The position numbers and the translations under genes are program-made. Positions 52,398 to 62,002 of a stretch of 64,000 bases of DNA are shown piece after piece (position 1 is the stretch's first letter; each line of letters opens with the position of its first letter). This DNA is from Lachnospiraceae bacterium (GTDB taxonomy: Bacteria > Bacillota_A > Clostridia > Lachnospirales > Lachnospiraceae). Location: positions 1-64,000 of the forward strand of contig CAAFOY010000081.1 in assembly GCA_900764695.1 (NCBI GenBank). The letters run 5' to 3'. The notes beneath the pieces were generated by a model that saw only the letters and a program-made list of their open reading frames with translations, ran no database searches and was not told the origin of the DNA.

Positions 52398-54083
52398 ATG
52401 ATTAATTATGGATTTTCAATAAAAGGAAAGTCCCACAGTACCAGAAATATGGCCTGTCAGGACGCTAATAAAGTAATACAACTTAATAATGGATGCTCAG
52501 TAGGTTTAGTAGCTGACGGTGTAGGAAGTGCAAAATCTTCCGATATAGGAGCAAAGATTGCAGTAGAAAAAGCAGGAGAATATTGTAGTGAAAATATTAA
52601 TTCCGGTATGAATTTAGACCAACAATTGCAGGTATTAAAGGATTCTTTTTCTTATGCATTAAATAGCATTAACCAGTATGCAATAGAGAACAATGCACAG
52701 ATTGAAGATTTCGATACAACTCTTAGCGGAGCGATTTATGATGGACAAAGCATTGCTTATGGACACGCCGGGGATGGTGGCATAGTTGTAAAAAAGAATG
52801 ACGGAACTATGGATATCATAACTGAACAGCAACAGGGTGAGAACAAGCAGTATGTTAAGCCATTGAGAGCGGGAGAAGGCAGTTGGAGCTTTGGAAAGTT
52901 AGACAACAACATTGCTTCAGTTATGCTTGTTACAGATGGTATTCTTAATGAACTTATTTCACCATTTTTGTTAAATGCCACAGACAGTGTTGCAAAAGCA
53001 ACAGGTCAGAAGAAAGTTTACAATTCAGCAGCAGAATTTCTTATGAATCCTGACTGTGTTATGAATAATAAGTCATTTAACAATCCTAAGAACATTCTTG
53101 AAAGTTTCTTAGACGGAGATATGGAAAGAAATGTTTTTTCTAATTGCTTGAAGAATGGATATAGTAAGTTTTTTGACGAAAATCTTACAAAAAGATTGTG
53201 CGACGGAATGGCTAAGTATAGCTATCCTGTTTGGGCAATAGACCAGATTACAGACGACAAAACTGTTGTATGTATGATGAATGAACAGGCAAAGGTTTCA
53301 TGTCAGCCACCTGCATTTTACAGCGAACCGGATTGGCAGGGATTAAAAACCACATATGAGAAAATGGTTCATCCCGAAAAAATTGTTAATGAAAAGCCTA
53401 AGAAAGATTTGGAAAGTACACAGCAGATTAATACAGACAACAATGCCAAAAAGCAAAGTCAGAACAAACCTAAGTCAGAAGACAATGCTAAGAAGCAGTC
53501 TGACAATAATAAAAACAAAACAAAAAAGACAAAGAAAACTAAGACTAAAAAGACCAGAGGCAGAAGCAAAAAGTCAAGAGGAGGCATAAGCACTCCAAGC
53601 TTAGGTCGCAGGGAGAGAAGAGGAAGAAGAGGCAGACGTCAGAGAAAGCAACATCATTTCTTCACTAACCTGTTATTATTCTTAATTCTTATTTGTATGG
53701 CTGCAGCAGTTGCAGTGGGAGGTTTGTTTGTATATAAACGTTATTATCAGAATAGAAATAATAATGAGAGCCAGACTGAAAGTGTAAATAAGAATAGCAA
53801 GTCAGATACAAACAGTGGAGATTCAAACGGAAGCGATGATGTAGGTTCTGATAATGGTTCAGATAGTTCAACTGGAAGTGATTCAGGAAGTTCAGATGAC
53901 AGTTACAGTGGAAGTTCAGAAAAGTCAGATAGCGATTCTAGTGGAAGTTCTGATTCAGGAAGTTCAAGCTCAGATTCAGATGGCTCAGATTCATCTAATA
54001 ACGGAAGTAGTAGCGATTCATCAGATTCAGGTGACAGTTCATCAAGCGATGGCACTGATTCACAGGCAGTTGATGGAGAATAA
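52398..54083 (+). CDS. PP2C-like phosphatase domain fused to membrane helix and Ser/Asp/Gly-rich tail
   Basis: 561 residues from ATG 52398 (GGAGAAATGT before it). The N-terminal PP2C-type domain (about 1-250) shows ACQDAN, GLVADGVGSAKSSD, YGHAGDGGIV, MLVTDGI and a late DDKTVVCM, so the metal-binding Asp residues appear present. A Lys/Arg-rich linker (about 330-418) precedes one membrane helix (about 424-446; FLILICMAAAVAVGGLFVY). The last 110 residues are almost only Ser, Asp, Gly and Asn. Expected topology: phosphatase inside, disordered tail outside. No Ser/Thr kinase is next to it. Possibly a sensor that couples wall state to dephosphorylation. Confidence 0.78.
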   Translation: MINYGFSIKGKSHSTRNMACQDANKVIQLNNGCSVGLVADGVGSAKSSDIGAKIAVEKAGEYCSENINSGMNLDQQLQVLKDSFSYALNSINQYAIENNAQIEDFDTTLSGAIYDGQSIAYGHAGDGGIVVKKNDGTMDIITEQQQGENKQYVKPLRAGEGSWSFGKLDNNIASVMLVTDGILNELISPFLLNATDSVAKATGQKKVYNSAAEFLMNPDCVMNNKSFNNPKNILESFLDGDMERNVFSNCLKNGYSKFFDENLTKRLCDGMAKYSYPVWAIDQITDDKTVVCMMNEQAKVSCQPPAFYSEPDWQGLKTTYEKMVHPEKIVNEKPKKDLESTQQINTDNNAKKQSQNKPKSEDNAKKQSDNNKNKTKKTKKTKTKKTRGRSKKSRGGISTPSLGRRERRGRRGRRQRKQHHFFTNLLLFLILICMAAAVAVGGLFVYKRYYQNRNNNESQTESVNKNSKSDTNSGDSNGSDDVGSDNGSDSSTGSDSGSSDDSYSGSSEKSDSDSSGSSDSGSSSSDSDGSDSSNNGSSSDSSDSGDSSSSDGTDSQAVDGE

Positions 54084-54118
54084 TATCCTACAAAAATAAT
54101 ATAAAATAAAAAGGTTTC

Positions 54119-54146
54119 TTGAAAAATGCTCACAATGATGTATAAT
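54119..54146 (+). promoter_or_regulatory. Promoter for the gene at 54225
   Basis: TTGAAA (54119-54124), a 16-base spacer, TATAAT (54141-54146). It lies between the PP2C stop and the next start. Confidence 0.65.
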
Positions 54147-54224
54147 ATTGTGGTATGCGTAGGCATTTTTTTAGAAGCCTTTTTCTTTTAATAACAAAAT
54201 ACCTACAGATTCAGGGGTACTAAG

Positions 54225-55643
54225 TTGAATATTAAAGATTTATTAAAAAGTAAAAAGTTTAAAAATATACTGATAACAATAGTAGAAATTCTTGTTGTGG
54301 CAGGAATAATATTTGCAGCGTTAATGTATATGCAAAGCAAGATTAACAAAGATGCAGATAAGACCAGCGGTGTTGGAAACACTATCGCCACAGATGAAGA
54401 AGAGGAAACAGTACAGAAACAGTCAGATGAATTTTATTTGCAGATTAATATGGCAAAGAATGTTATGGTAGTCTACAGATATGATGCTGACAAGAAGAAC
54501 AAGACAGCCTATAAGATTTTTCCATGCACATTGGGAGAGAATGTTAAAAAGGGCAAATACAAAACTGAAAAGAGCTATTCATGGGTTAAAAACAATGGAT
54601 GGCACAGGTACAATACTTTATATACTTATTCAGCATGGATTCAGTCAGCAGAATATAGCGACAGATATCCTGATACTTTAGTTAAGAAGTCTTATAATTC
54701 AGTAGGTAAGAATAAGAAAGTTGACAAGTCAATTATTTTGTATGCATCAGATGCAGCTTGGATTTACAATAACTGTAAGGACAAGACAGTGCTTGAAATA
54801 GTGAAAGGTTCAAAGAAAGACCAACTTCCACTACAGGTTGGAAAAAAGACTGAAACAAACAAGTATTGTGGATGGGATCCTACAGATCCTGATAAAAGCA
54901 ATCCATACTTGAAGAAGGCTAATGGCGCAATAGCAACAGGATACACACCTGTTAATGTTGAAAAAGGTGAAAAGATAGATTATTTTAGTAACCTGTTAGC
55001 ATTAGATGAAACAGGAAAGAATATTACAGGAAAGCTTAAGTATAATAAGATTGATTCTTCCAAAACAGGAACATCTAAAGTGACATATACTTACAAGCTT
55101 AAATCAGGTAAGAAGATAACAGCTTCATTATCATACAAGGTAGTTGATACAACAAAGCCTAAGGTTACATGTTCTAAGACTCAGTTTACTTATGAAGTAA
55201 AAAGCAAAGACCAAAAGGATATGAACAAGGAATCTAACGCTAAGGATATTAAAGAAATGGTTAGAAAGTATGTATCCTGTAATGAAAGTGACGTAACAAT
55301 CACAATAACAACAGTTGATCCATTGGAATTAAAGGAAGGCAACTTTCCGGTTTCAATTAAGGCACAGGACAAGTCAGGAAATGTTGGTTCCTGTCAGGTT
55401 ATGTGTGAAATAAAAATAAAAGAATCTAAGGGTAATAAGAAATTTGAACCGTCCAAGGCTCAAAAGAAAAAGCTTAAATTACCGAAGGAAACTTCAAAAC
55501 CTAAAGAGTCTGAGAAAAAAACAAAAGAAGAGCAGACTAAGGAAAAAACAACAAAGAAGGTAAGCGAAACAAAGAAGAATGTTAAGCAGACCGAAACAAC
55601 TAAGTCTTCTAATGAGAACACAACAACTATAGCTAAAGATTAA
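54225..55643 (+). CDS. Membrane-anchored protein with a degenerate L,D-transpeptidase-like domain
   Basis: 472 residues from TTG 54225. One N-terminal helix (about 15-36), then a YkuD-like region (about 68-200: FYLQINMAKNVMVVYRYD, KIFPCTLGENVKKGKYK). Active transpeptidases have HG and SxGCxR before a DAxWIY helix. Here the equivalent reads SIILYASDAAWIYNNCKD, without the Cys-Arg motif. Two Ig-like segments follow (about 235-330 and 330-420), then a Lys/Glu/Thr-rich tail. I infer an inactive, perhaps peptidoglycan-binding, protein. It adjoins the membrane PP2C gene and ends 33 bases before leuS. Confidence 0.7.
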   Translation: MNIKDLLKSKKFKNILITIVEILVVAGIIFAALMYMQSKINKDADKTSGVGNTIATDEEEETVQKQSDEFYLQINMAKNVMVVYRYDADKKNKTAYKIFPCTLGENVKKGKYKTEKSYSWVKNNGWHRYNTLYTYSAWIQSAEYSDRYPDTLVKKSYNSVGKNKKVDKSIILYASDAAWIYNNCKDKTVLEIVKGSKKDQLPLQVGKKTETNKYCGWDPTDPDKSNPYLKKANGAIATGYTPVNVEKGEKIDYFSNLLALDETGKNITGKLKYNKIDSSKTGTSKVTYTYKLKSGKKITASLSYKVVDTTKPKVTCSKTQFTYEVKSKDQKDMNKESNAKDIKEMVRKYVSCNESDVTITITTVDPLELKEGNFPVSIKAQDKSGNVGSCQVMCEIKIKESKGNKKFEPSKAQKKKLKLPKETSKPKESEKKTKEEQTKEKTTKKVSETKKNVKQTETTKSSNENTTTIAKD

Positions 55644-55676
55644 ATTTTTATACATATTTTTAGGAGGAAATAAATT

Positions 55677-58091
55677 ATGGCAACACCTTATAATCATAAG
55701 GAAATTGAAAAAAAGTGGCGTCACAATTGGGATGTAACCCCTATTAATAAAGACACTACAAAACCAAAATATTATTGTCTTGATATGTTCCCTTATCCAT
55801 CAGGATCAGGACTTCATGTAGGACATTGGAGAGGATATGTTATTAGTGATGTATGGAGCAGATATAAAATGCTTCATGGTTATCATATTATTCATCCTAT
55901 GGGATGGGATGCTTTTGGTCTCCCGGCAGAAAATTATGCTATTAAGATGAAGACACATCCGGCTATTTCAACAGCAGCTAATATTGCAAATATTAAGAGA
56001 CAGATTAATGAAATCGCATCTCTTTATGACTGGGATATGGAAGTTAACACAACAGATCCTAAGTTCTATAAATGGACTCAGTGGATTTTTGTTCAGATGT
56101 TTAAGAAAGGACTTGCTTACGAGAAGGAAATGCCAATTAACTGGTGTCCATCATGTAAGACAGGTCTTGCGAATGAAGAAGTTGTTAACGGATGTTGTGA
56201 AAGATGTGGAGCAGAAGTTACAAAGAAGAACCTTAAGCAGTGGATGTTAAAAATCACAGCTTATGCTGACAGACTTCTTGCAGATTTAGACAAGCTTGAC
56301 TGGCCTGAAAAAGTTAAAAAAATGCAGGCAGACTGGATTGGAAAATCATATGGTGCAGAGGTTGACTTTAAATTAGAAAACTCAGAAGAAAAGATTACAG
56401 TATATACAACAAGACCTGATACACTTTACGGTGCAACATTTATGGTACTTGCTCCTGAACATGCTATGGCAAAATCTCTTGCAACAGATGAGACAAGAGC
56501 AGATGTTGAAGCATACATTCAGATGGCAGCTAATAAGTCATCTGTAGACAGACTTCAGGGAAAAGAAAAAACAGGTGTATTTACAGGAAGTTATGCAATT
56601 AACCCATTAAACGGTGCAAAGGTTCCAATCTGGCTTTCAGATTATGTACTTGCTGATTATGGTACAGGTGCAATTATGTGTGTTCCTGCACATGATGACA
56701 GAGACTTTGCTTTTGCAACTAAGTTTAACATTCCAATTATTCAGGTTATTGCAAAAGATGGTAAAGAAATCGAAAATATGACAGAAGCTTACACAGAAGC
56801 TGTAGGTACTATGATTAACTCAGGTGAGTGGAATGGTATGGAATCTTCTGTTCTTAAAAAAGAAGCTCCTCACATTATTGAAGAAAAAGGATTCGGTAGA
56901 GCTACAGTTAACTATAAATTACGTGACTGGGTATTCTCAAGACAGAGATATTGGGGTGAACCTATTCCAATCGTACATTGTCCTGAATGTGGAGCAGTTC
57001 CGGTTCCTGAAGATCAGTTGCCATTATTATTACCTGACGTAGAATCATATGAACCAACAGGTACAGGTGAATCACCACTTGCAGCAATTGATGAATGGGT
57101 TAACACAACTTGTCCTTGCTGCGGAAAACCTGCAAAGCGTGAAACAAATACAATGCCACAGTGGGCAGGATCATCATGGTATTTCTTAAGATATATTGAT
57201 AATAAGAATGACAAAGAACTTGTTTCAAGAGAAAAAGCTGACAAGTATCTTCCTGTAGATATGTATATTGGTGGTGTAGAACATGCAGTTCTTCATTTAC
57301 TTTATTCAAGATTCTATACTAAATTCTTACATGATATCGGAGTAGTTGATTTTGACGAACCATTTAAGAAATTATTTAACCAAGGTATGATCACAGGTAA
57401 GAATGGTATTAAGATGAGTAAATCAAAGGGTAACGTTGTATCACCTGATGATTTGGTAAGAGATTACGGATGTGACTCATTAAGACTTTATGAAATGTTC
57501 GTAGGACCACCTGAACTTGATTCAGAATGGGATGAAAGAGGAATTGATGGTGTATATAGATTTATCACAAGATTCTGGAAGTTAGCAGTAGATAGCATTG
57601 AAGCTAATGTTGAGCCAACTAAGGAAATGATAAAACTTCGTCACCAGATGGTTCATACAATTACAAGACGTCTTGAAGACTTTAGTTTAAATACAGTAGT
57701 TTCAGGTTTTATGGAATTTAATAACAAGTTTATTGAATTAGCAAAGAAAGAAGGCGGAATTGACAAAGAAACAATTCAGACTTTCGTTACATTGTTAGCA
57801 CCATTTGCACCACATATCGGTGAAGAATTATGGAAAAGACTTGGAAACACAGGTAGCGTATTTGAAAACAACAAGTGGCCTGAAGCTGACGAAGAACTTA
57901 TGAAGGATGATGAAATCCAGGTTCCTGTTCAGATTAACGGTAAGACAAAAGTTGTAATCAGTGTACCTGCTGACATCTCAAAGGATGACGCTATTGCTCA
58001 GGGTAAAGAAGCATTAGGCGACAAGTTAACAGGAAACATTATTAAGGAAATTTATGTTCCAGGAAGAATTATAAATATAGTTGCTAAATAA
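55677..58091 (+). CDS. leuS: Leucyl-tRNA synthetase
   Basis: 804 residues, a normal bacterial LeuRS. HIGH-type motif FPYPSGSGLHVGHWRGY; Zn-type Cys cluster CPSCKTGLANEEV...CCERCG; CP1 editing domain (TTRPDTLYGATFMVL, GTGAIMCVPAHDDRDF); WAGSSWYFLRY; KMSKSKGN; C-terminal anticodon-binding region. The ribosome site TTTTAGGAGGAAATAAATT is strong. I see no T-box directly upstream, so transcription may come from the 54119 promoter or a weak local one. Confidence 0.97.
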   Translation: MATPYNHKEIEKKWRHNWDVTPINKDTTKPKYYCLDMFPYPSGSGLHVGHWRGYVISDVWSRYKMLHGYHIIHPMGWDAFGLPAENYAIKMKTHPAISTAANIANIKRQINEIASLYDWDMEVNTTDPKFYKWTQWIFVQMFKKGLAYEKEMPINWCPSCKTGLANEEVVNGCCERCGAEVTKKNLKQWMLKITAYADRLLADLDKLDWPEKVKKMQADWIGKSYGAEVDFKLENSEEKITVYTTRPDTLYGATFMVLAPEHAMAKSLATDETRADVEAYIQMAANKSSVDRLQGKEKTGVFTGSYAINPLNGAKVPIWLSDYVLADYGTGAIMCVPAHDDRDFAFATKFNIPIIQVIAKDGKEIENMTEAYTEAVGTMINSGEWNGMESSVLKKEAPHIIEEKGFGRATVNYKLRDWVFSRQRYWGEPIPIVHCPECGAVPVPEDQLPLLLPDVESYEPTGTGESPLAAIDEWVNTTCPCCGKPAKRETNTMPQWAGSSWYFLRYIDNKNDKELVSREKADKYLPVDMYIGGVEHAVLHLLYSRFYTKFLHDIGVVDFDEPFKKLFNQGMITGKNGIKMSKSKGNVVSPDDLVRDYGCDSLRLYEMFVGPPELDSEWDERGIDGVYRFITRFWKLAVDSIEANVEPTKEMIKLRHQMVHTITRRLEDFSLNTVVSGFMEFNNKFIELAKKEGGIDKETIQTFVTLLAPFAPHIGEELWKRLGNTGSVFENNKWPEADEELMKDDEIQVPVQINGKTKVVISVPADISKDDAIAQGKEALGDKLTGNIIKEIYVPGRIINIVAK

Positions 58092-58106
58092 TTAAGTATT
58101 TAGTTG

Positions 58107-58150
58107 AAAAGCTGTTGTTAGGTTGTGATGACCTGATGGCAGCTTTTATC
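58107..58150 (+). terminator. Terminator after leuS
   Basis: AAAAGCTGTTGTTAGGT pairs along its full length (with G-U pairs) with ACCTGATGGCAGCTTTT around TGTGATG. The remainder of 58151-58298 holds no gene. Confidence 0.8.
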
Positions 58151-58298
58151 TTTATAGACAAGAAATACCAAGTGTGATAAAATCTTGAAAAAGATAACAC
58201 TAAGGGTGCGGCAATTTAAATATCAAATTGGCTAGGCAAAATTATGTGAGCGTTGGTATTATAGTGAAGAGAGAAAATATAATATGGAGTAAGAGGTT

Positions 58299-58448
58299 AT
58301 GGAATTACAGGACAAAAAATATAGAATTTTAGATATTTTCTTTAGACTGCTTAAAGGTGAGTTTGTGTCTAGTAAGGAATTGCTGGTGCTTATAGAAATT
58401 TTAATAGCAAGCCGCTCTTTGCCGAAAGACAGTATGGAAGAAATATGA
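58299..58448 (+). pseudogene. Internally deleted remnant of a WYL/DeoR-type transcriptional regulator
   Basis: 49 codons with a good GGAGTAAGAGGTT site. It begins like an HTH regulator (KYRILDIFFRLLKGEFVSSKEL), but the reading then jumps directly to the segment normally found after the HTH (LLVLIEILIASRSLPKDSMEEI) and stops. The DNA-binding helix is missing, so it is unlikely to function. Confidence 0.5.
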
Positions 58449-58459
58449 TTACAGTGTAC

Positions 58460-58507
58460 AAAGTCATTCATCCACTTGTGATGAAACAAAAGAGGATGAG
58501 TGACTTT
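58460..58507. terminator. Hairpin at the end of the minus-strand hypothetical operon
   Basis: AAAGTCATTCATCC pairs with GGATGAGTGACTTT (one G-U) around a 20-base loop, 10 bases beyond the stop of the gene at 58518. Confidence 0.65.
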
Positions 58508-58517
58508 GGGACACACA

Positions 58518-58811
58518 TCAATTCATTTTCTTTCGTTTCCCAAGCATGCTTACCATTCTTTTTATGGTATCAATTCTTTTGATTTCCTCAGGAGACATAT
58601 CAGCTTTTAGAACTTCAAGTATGGCATCTGTTTCTTTGTCGGTGAAGTTTATGCCATTTTTGGATGCCTGATTTGTTTCTTTAATAAAATATGTAAGCAT
58701 TTGCTTCGCATCCATATCTCCTGCACCATTTAATATTTTAGTTAGAACTTCCATTTTTTCAGTAGAAATATCTGAAAGTACAGGATTTTCCATCCATTTG
58801 TTATTAATCAT
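58518..58811 (-). CDS. Hypothetical helical protein
   Basis: 97 residues, charged and helical, cytosolic (LTKILNGAGDMDAKQML; DKETDAILEVLKADMSPEEIKRIDTIKRM). AAGGAGGTTCT precedes the ATG. It lies 14 bases after the gene at 58826-59182, has similar size and character, and both are Met-rich. The pair is probably one operon. No family recognised. Confidence 0.65.
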   Translation of the reverse strand: MINNKWMENPVLSDISTEKMEVLTKILNGAGDMDAKQMLTYFIKETNQASKNGINFTDKETDAILEVLKADMSPEEIKRIDTIKRMVSMLGKRKKMN

Positions 58812-58825
58812 AGAACCTCCTTAAA

Positions 58826-59182
58826 TCACATACCAAACATATCCATGTATCCGCTTAAAATATCCTGCTTTGCCCCGTCATCCATATTCATCATTTCCAT
58901 AACAGTCGTTAAAGTTTCAAGAGTTTCCTTGTCCCCGTCATTTAAAAATTCCTTAATATCTTCAAGCATACTTTCAAGCCCTTTATGATTGTCATTCATA
59001 GCTGCAATGGAAACATTTTGGTTAACACGAAATGTATTTTCTAGCTCTATAAACTTGATATAAACCCCGAGAACAGTTGCAAGATTATTATCAATATAAG
59101 GGATTATGGCTTTTACTAACTGCATAGTCTGATTAGTTACCATGGAATCGAATTTTGTTTGCATAAAACGGTTGTTTTCCAT
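58826..59182 (-). CDS. Hypothetical helical protein
   Basis: 118 residues, Met/Asn/Asp-rich and helical (MTNQTMQLVKAIIPYID-like N-terminal half; LESMLEDIKEFLNDGDKETLETL), ending DILSGYMDMFGM. No signal peptide. First gene of a two-gene minus-strand unit. The 200-base gap upstream is AT-rich with a small AAACAAAC/GTTTGT stem near 59297. I cannot assign a function; small Met-rich pairs of this kind sit near spore or envelope genes in related bacteria, but that is only an impression. Confidence 0.65.
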   Translation of the reverse strand: MENNRFMQTKFDSMVTNQTMQLVKAIIPYIDNNLATVLGVYIKFIELENTFRVNQNVSIAAMNDNHKGLESMLEDIKEFLNDGDKETLETLTTVMEMMNMDDGAKQDILSGYMDMFGM

Positions 59183-59385
59183 ATAACCATAATCCCCCCG
59201 GATAATATTGTGTTGTCTGTTTTATTAAGTTTATGCTGCAAAAACAAATAAAATACTAAATTAAAAATATGCGCACATAATACTTGTAAGTAAAACAAAC
59301 AGGTTTGTGTCTTCTATATTATTGTATAAAAGAGCGTTTTTGGTCAGACATAGAAAGTCGTATTGGTAAAAGTCGTCTGCATCAA

Positions 59386-59622
59386 CTAGCAGCCGCAACC
59401 ACAGCCGTTTCCGTTACCAAAGAATGAACCACAACCACCACAGCAGCTGAGAAGTAAAATAATCCAGATAATGTTAGAGCAGTCGTTACCGCCACAACCA
59501 CAGCCTGAACCGTTGCCATAACCTCCACAACACAAAAGTATAAGAATAAGGAACAAACAGTTATTATTACCGTTGTCTCCACCACAACTGCATCCACAGT
59601 TTGTTGCTGCTAAATCACTCAT
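59386..59622 (-). CDS. Cys/Gly-rich small protein (chorion-like high-cysteine type)
   Basis: 78 residues. CGCSCGG and GCGCGC clusters flank two hydrophobic stretches (CLFLILILLCCGG and IIWIILLLSCCGG), so it has an internal duplication of Cys/Gly cluster plus helix. AGGAGATTCAAA precedes the ATG. Proteins of this look occur in Clostridia and are sometimes labelled high-cysteine chorion-like. Function unknown; cross-linked coat material or a metal-binding membrane peptide are possible. Confidence 0.75.
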   Translation of the reverse strand: MSDLAATNCGCSCGGDNGNNNCLFLILILLCCGGYGNGSGCGCGGNDCSNIIWIILLLSCCGGCGSFFGNGNGCGCGC

Positions 59623-59658
59623 TTTGAATCTCCTAATTTTTGTTTACACTAAAGTATA

Positions 59659-59683
59659 TGTAACCTGACCTGTTCCGGTTACA
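59659..59683. promoter_or_regulatory. Inverted repeat in the divergent promoter region
   Basis: TGTAACC and GGTTACA separated by 11 bases, lying between the Cys-rich gene and the protease. It could be an operator controlling both, or a hairpin just before the protease start. Confidence 0.5.
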
Positions 59684-59695
59684 AAAAAATAAAAA

Positions 59696-60682
59696 ATGTT
59701 AAAAAGCTACAAGGACAAAAGCAAAAATAAGCCATATATTATAGTAGAAATATCAGATAAAATAATGGTAAATATAATGAAGAAGGTAAGACAAATTCTA
59801 AACATAGATAGTTTGCACAAAAATAGTATAATGGGAGAAAATGTGACAGTTGCAGTCCTTGATACGGGAATATACAATCATCCTGATTTTGGGGAAAGAA
59901 TAATAAAATATAAGGATTTTGTAAACGGAAAAACAGCCATTTATGACGATGAGGGACACGGAACTCATGTAACGGGAATACTGGCAGGAGATGGAAAAAT
60001 GTCTAACGGCTTTTTTAAGGGAATTGCGCCTAAGTCGGACATAGTATCACTGAAGGTTCTTGATAAAAGAGGCATTGGCAAGGAAGATAACGTAATAAGT
60101 GGAATTTGGTGGATTATTGATAATGGAAAGAAATATAACATAAAAGTGGTTAACATATCTTTTGGCACATTTAATAAAGAGGGAAATAATAAGAAATTAA
60201 TTGAGGCTGTGGAACTTTTATGGGACATGGGATATGTTATTATAGCTGCAGCAGGAAATAATGGACCGGAATATGGAACTGTGTCAATTCCCGGAAGCAG
60301 TAAGAAAATAATTACAGTTGGGGCATTAGATGATAATATTAAGATGATAGTAAACGGTAGGATTACAAAGAATTACTCAGGTAGAGGTCCAACAAAAGAG
60401 TGCGTTCAAAAACCTGATATTTTGGCTCCGGCCAATGGCATATACAGTTGCAGTAATGGCATAAAGTCAGGATATAGCTATGTACCAAAAAGCGGAACAT
60501 CAATGGCAACACCTATAGTTTCAGGCGTGATTTGTATGATTTTAGGCATTAATAAGGAAATGTCTAACATACAGTGCAAGAAGTTGATAAGGAATACGGC
60601 AATTGATTTAAAAATGGAAGGAAACAGGCAGGGCTGGGGAAAAATCAACCCTGAAAAAATGGTTAATTTTTGTAAGAAATAA
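59696..60682 (+). CDS. Subtilisin-family serine protease without signal peptide
   Basis: 328 residues. The S8 triad is complete: Asp in VAVLDTGIYNHPDF (about 56), His in DEGHGTHVTG (about 90), Ser in SGTSMATPIVSGV (about 268), with oxyanion Asn in AAAGNNGPEYG. There is no signal peptide and only a short N-terminal extension, as in intracellular subtilisins (IspA type). The ATG at 59696 has no ribosome site; an internal start such as the ATG in NIMKKVRQ near 59777 is possible. Divergent from the Cys-rich gene, it might process that protein or act in sporulation, which is inference. Confidence 0.88.
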   Translation: MLKSYKDKSKNKPYIIVEISDKIMVNIMKKVRQILNIDSLHKNSIMGENVTVAVLDTGIYNHPDFGERIIKYKDFVNGKTAIYDDEGHGTHVTGILAGDGKMSNGFFKGIAPKSDIVSLKVLDKRGIGKEDNVISGIWWIIDNGKKYNIKVVNISFGTFNKEGNNKKLIEAVELLWDMGYVIIAAAGNNGPEYGTVSIPGSSKKIITVGALDDNIKMIVNGRITKNYSGRGPTKECVQKPDILAPANGIYSCSNGIKSGYSYVPKSGTSMATPIVSGVICMILGINKEMSNIQCKKLIRNTAIDLKMEGNRQGWGKINPEKMVNFCKK

Positions 60683-60701
60683 AAAAAAGCAGGGGAATTT
60701 G

Positions 60702-60730
60702 TTTACTTTAGCACTGTAATTAGTTATAAT
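60702..60730 (+). promoter_or_regulatory. Promoter of icd
   Basis: TTTACT (60702-60707), a 17-base spacer, TATAAT (60725-60730). Confidence 0.7.
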
Positions 60731-60771
60731 TTAGTGGAGTAGTTTGATAGCTTAATTTAGGAGGAAATATA

Positions 60772-61980
60772 ATGGAAAAGATTAAAATGACAACTCCATT
60801 GGTAGAAATGGATGGCGATGAAATGACAAGAATCCTTTGGAAAATGATCAAAGAAGAATTGTTATTACCTTTTGTTGATTTAAAGACAGAATATTATGAT
60901 TTAGGACTTGAGTATAGAAATGAGACTAATGACCAAGTTACTTTTGATTCTGCAGAAGCAACTAAGAAATACGGTGTAGCTGTAAAATGTGCAACAATCA
61001 CACCTAACGCAGCAAGAATGCCGGAATACCATCTTAAGGAAATGTGGAAGAGTCCTAATGGTACTATTAGAGCTATTCTTGACGGAACAGTATTTAGAGC
61101 ACCTATCATTGTAAAAGGTATTGAACCATACGTAAAGAACTGGAAGAAGCCTATTACAATTGCAAGACACGCATATGGTGATGTTTACAAGGGTGTTGAA
61201 ATGAAGATTCCTGCAGCAGGCAAGACAGAACTTGTTTACACTAATGAAGCAGGAGAAGAAACAAGAGAATTAATTCACGATTTTAAGGGTGCAGGAATTA
61301 TCCAGGGTATGCACAACTTAAATGAATCTATAGAAAGTTTTGCAAGAAGTTGTTTCAATTTTGCATTAGATACAAAGCAGGATCTTTGGTTTGCAACAAA
61401 AGATACAATTTCAAAGAAATATGACCACACATTTAAAGATATTTTCGCTGAAATTTTTGAAGCTGAATATAAAGAAAAATTTGATGAAGCAGGAATTGAA
61501 TATTTCTACACACTTATTGACGATGCAGTAGCACGTGTAATGAGATCAGAAGGTGGATATATTTGGGCTTGTAAGAACTATGACGGTGATGTAATGTCAG
61601 ATATGGTTGCAACAGCATTCGGTTCATTATCAATGATGACATCAGTACTTGCTTCACCACAGGGTTACTACGAATATGAAGCAGCTCACGGTACAGTACA
61701 GAGACATTATTACAAGTACTTAAAGGGTGAAGAAACATCAACTAACCCTATCGCAACAATTTTTGCATGGTCAGGAGCTTTAAGAAAACGTGGAGAACTT
61801 GACAAACTTCCTGAACTTATGGAATTTGCAGACAAGCTTGAAAAGGCATGTATCGACACAATTGAAAATGGCGAAATGACAGGAGATTTATATTTAATTT
61901 CAACACTTGAAAACAAGAAAAAATTAAATACAGAAGAGTTCATTATGGCTATTAGAAAGACATTAGAAGGATTAATGTAG
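60772..61980 (+). CDS. icd: Isocitrate dehydrogenase (NADP type, eukaryote-like subfamily)
   Basis: 402 residues. The N-terminus [16 protein letters not shown] and the segments [33 protein letters not shown] and [14 protein letters not shown] are those of the dimeric eukaryote-like IDH group (human IDH1/2 relatives), not the E. coli Icd group. It oxidises isocitrate to 2-oxoglutarate and CO2, supplying glutamate carbon and NADPH in an anaerobe with a partial TCA cycle. TTAGGAGGAAATATA precedes the ATG. It appears monocistronic. Confidence 0.95.
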   Translation: MEKIKMTTPLVEMDGDEMTRILWKMIKEELLLPFVDLKTEYYDLGLEYRNETNDQVTFDSAEATKKYGVAVKCATITPNAARMPEYHLKEMWKSPNGTIRAILDGTVFRAPIIVKGIEPYVKNWKKPITIARHAYGDVYKGVEMKIPAAGKTELVYTNEAGEETRELIHDFKGAGIIQGMHNLNESIESFARSCFNFALDTKQDLWFATKDTISKKYDHTFKDIFAEIFEAEYKEKFDEAGIEYFYTLIDDAVARVMRSEGGYIWACKNYDGDVMSDMVATAFGSLSMMTSVLASPQGYYEYEAAHGTVQRHYYKYLKGEETSTNPIATIFAWSGALRKRGELDKLPELMEFADKLEKACIDTIENGEMTGDLYLISTLENKKKLNTEEFIMAIRKTLEGLM

Positions 61981-62002
61981 GGTAATAAATATTAGAACGT
62001 GT

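Noticed and set aside
53854..54166. Frames overlapping the Ser/Asp/Gly tail of the PP2C protein on both strands
   Set aside because: Low-complexity repeats keep other frames open. The in-frame reading joins a clear membrane helix.
58259..58516. 85-codon minus-strand frame
   Set aside because: It lies opposite the regulator remnant, covers a terminator hairpin and lacks a ribosome site.
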